From: an uncultured Bacilli bacterium
Lineage (GTDB): Bacteria; Bacillota_I; Bacilli_A; RF39; UBA660
DNA: 6,405 bases
NCBI GenBank assembly: GCA_934120635.1
Contig: CAKOUR010000024.1
Span: 1-6,405, forward strand
Reading direction: 5' to 3'
Shown here piece by piece: positions 6,050-6,405 of the stretch (the stretch's first letter is position 1; each line of letters begins with the position of its first letter). Below the pieces are notes generated by a model that worked only from the letters and a program-made list of their open reading frames with translations, was not told the DNA's origin and did no database searches. A program made the translations under genes and the position numbers.

Positions 6050-6192
6050 TATTAGTTCTGATTAACTGTCTTGACTTTTTAGGTACCATTTAGGTACCAA
6101 CGCATTAACAAATACCAATTTATAAAGGTAATTAAAAAATATAACGGCTCTAAAAGGCCATTTTTAAAAGAAATTAACATATAGAACATTGC
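6050..6192. other. Non-coding region after the ATPase gene
   Basis: No convincing gene is seen on either strand. It contains a tandem 11-bp repeat (6078-6099). A weak hairpin follows, in which AAAAAT (6135-6140) and GGC (6146-6148) pair with GCC and ATTTTT (6157-6165), with a five-base bulge. That hairpin may be the operon terminator, but its GC stem is only three pairs. Confidence 0.5.
6078..6099. repeat. Tandem 11-bp direct repeat TTTAGGTACCA x2
   Basis: Two exact, adjacent copies of TTTAGGTACCA, each with the palindrome GGTACC, are spaced about one helical turn apart so both would face the same side of the DNA. Such repeats can be binding sites for a recombinase or regulator. Together with the integrase remnant at 2039-2134 they may mark an old attachment region, but this is inference. 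Confidence 0.8.
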
Positions 6193-6329
6193 GGTTCTTC
6201 GAATTTCGATGGACCTAGCAAAAAAATTGTTATAAATTTATTTACAGACTCTTTATAAAAATTAGTTTAGTTTTGATATTCTTTAGGAATTTTAAAAGAA
6301 TAAAATGCAATAAAAATCACACCTAATAT
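6193..6329. mobile_element. ISL3-like element end, apparently truncated
   Basis: GGTTCTTCGAATTT (6193-6206) followed by CGATGGACCT (6207-6216) matches the left end of the 2136-2310 element at 20 of 24 positions, including the first 14 exactly. The interior is unlike that element, and no matching inverted right end is found before the IS3-type end at 6330. It may be one end of a different ISL3-related element cut by the later insertion, or whose other end lies beyond the window. No coding sequence is recognisable in the 137 bases; the end coordinate is set by the next element. Confidence 0.5.
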
Positions 6330-6405
6330 TGAACTGAACCCCAAAAGTTGGACAGTTTATAAATAGTTTCTAATTAGAGGATTGTAACCTATAATTTACA
6401 GGTGA
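6330..6405. mobile_element. IS3-family (IS150-like) insertion sequence, one end, runs off window
   Basis: The sequence from 6330 begins TGAACTGAACCCCAAAAG then TTGGACAG. This is the form of IS3-family, IS150-group terminal repeats (TG...CCCCAAAA.TT.GACA). The following AT-rich leader ending ACAGGTGA is like the untranslated start of such elements. The transposase frames would lie beyond the window end. The recognition is from memory of family ends and the exact boundary could be off by a base or two. Confidence 0.7.

Noticed and set aside
6058..6192. Minus-strand small open frame (about 35-40 codons) reading through the GGTACC repeats, ending ...WYLNGT
   Set aside because: It is hydrophobic and short, without a ribosome site. 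A resemblance of its end to integrase tails is too slight to call.
6330..6405. CRISPR array or tRNA near the right end or elsewhere
   Set aside because: No regularly spaced repeats and no cloverleaf-like sequence were seen anywhere in the window; the only tandem repeat is the two-copy 11-bp unit.

Overview
The window is very AT-rich, uses strong AGGAGG-type ribosome binding sites and reads TGG as tryptophan with TAA/TAG stops. This suggests a low-GC Firmicutes-type bacterium (Clostridia, Erysipelotrichia or a relative) using the standard code. The taxon cannot be fixed further from the sequence alone. The gene content is that of an accessory or defence island: a Fic protein tail, a DUF4365-like candidate nuclease, an XRE regulator, an AIPR-family protein, a GHKL-type ATPase, and several scars of mobile DNA.

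Layout. Positions 1-236 encode the C-terminus of a Fic-domain protein with an intact HPFxDGNGR motif. After a 22-base gap lies a 592-residue protein (259-2037) whose N-terminus resembles DUF4365, with a putative D...QxK nuclease motif. Positions 2038-2313 are a compact record of insertions. They hold the last ~31 codons of a lost tyrosine recombinase on the minus strand, still carrying the catalytic Tyr context. A terminator-like hairpin overlaps them. A 175-bp MITE-like element sits in the hairpin's T-tract, with ISL3-like terminal inverted repeats and a perfect 8-bp target duplication.

An XRE repressor-like gene (2314-2538, minus) then diverges from a two-gene plus-strand operon: an AIPR-family protein (2649-3839) and a GHKL/HATPase protein with an apparent Ig-like domain (best start 3860, end 6049). 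The 110-base divergent region holds a perfect-consensus sigma-A promoter for the XRE gene with a dyad exactly in its spacer. A second, wider dyad brackets the probable -10 of the operon. This is a good candidate for an autoregulated switch.

Positions 6050-6405 are non-coding: a tandem 11-bp repeat containing GGTACC, a weak hairpin, one ISL3-like end and the start of an IS3-family element that runs off the window.

Inferred logic: the AIPR and GHKL ATPase proteins probably work together as an anti-phage or anti-plasmid system under XRE control. GHKL ATPases and AIPR proteins also occur together in larger loci with Z1 helicase-like and DUF4420 proteins, and no such partner is visible between them here. 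The Fic and DUF4365 genes are probably a separate neighbouring unit, because they lie beyond a terminator and a recombinase scar.
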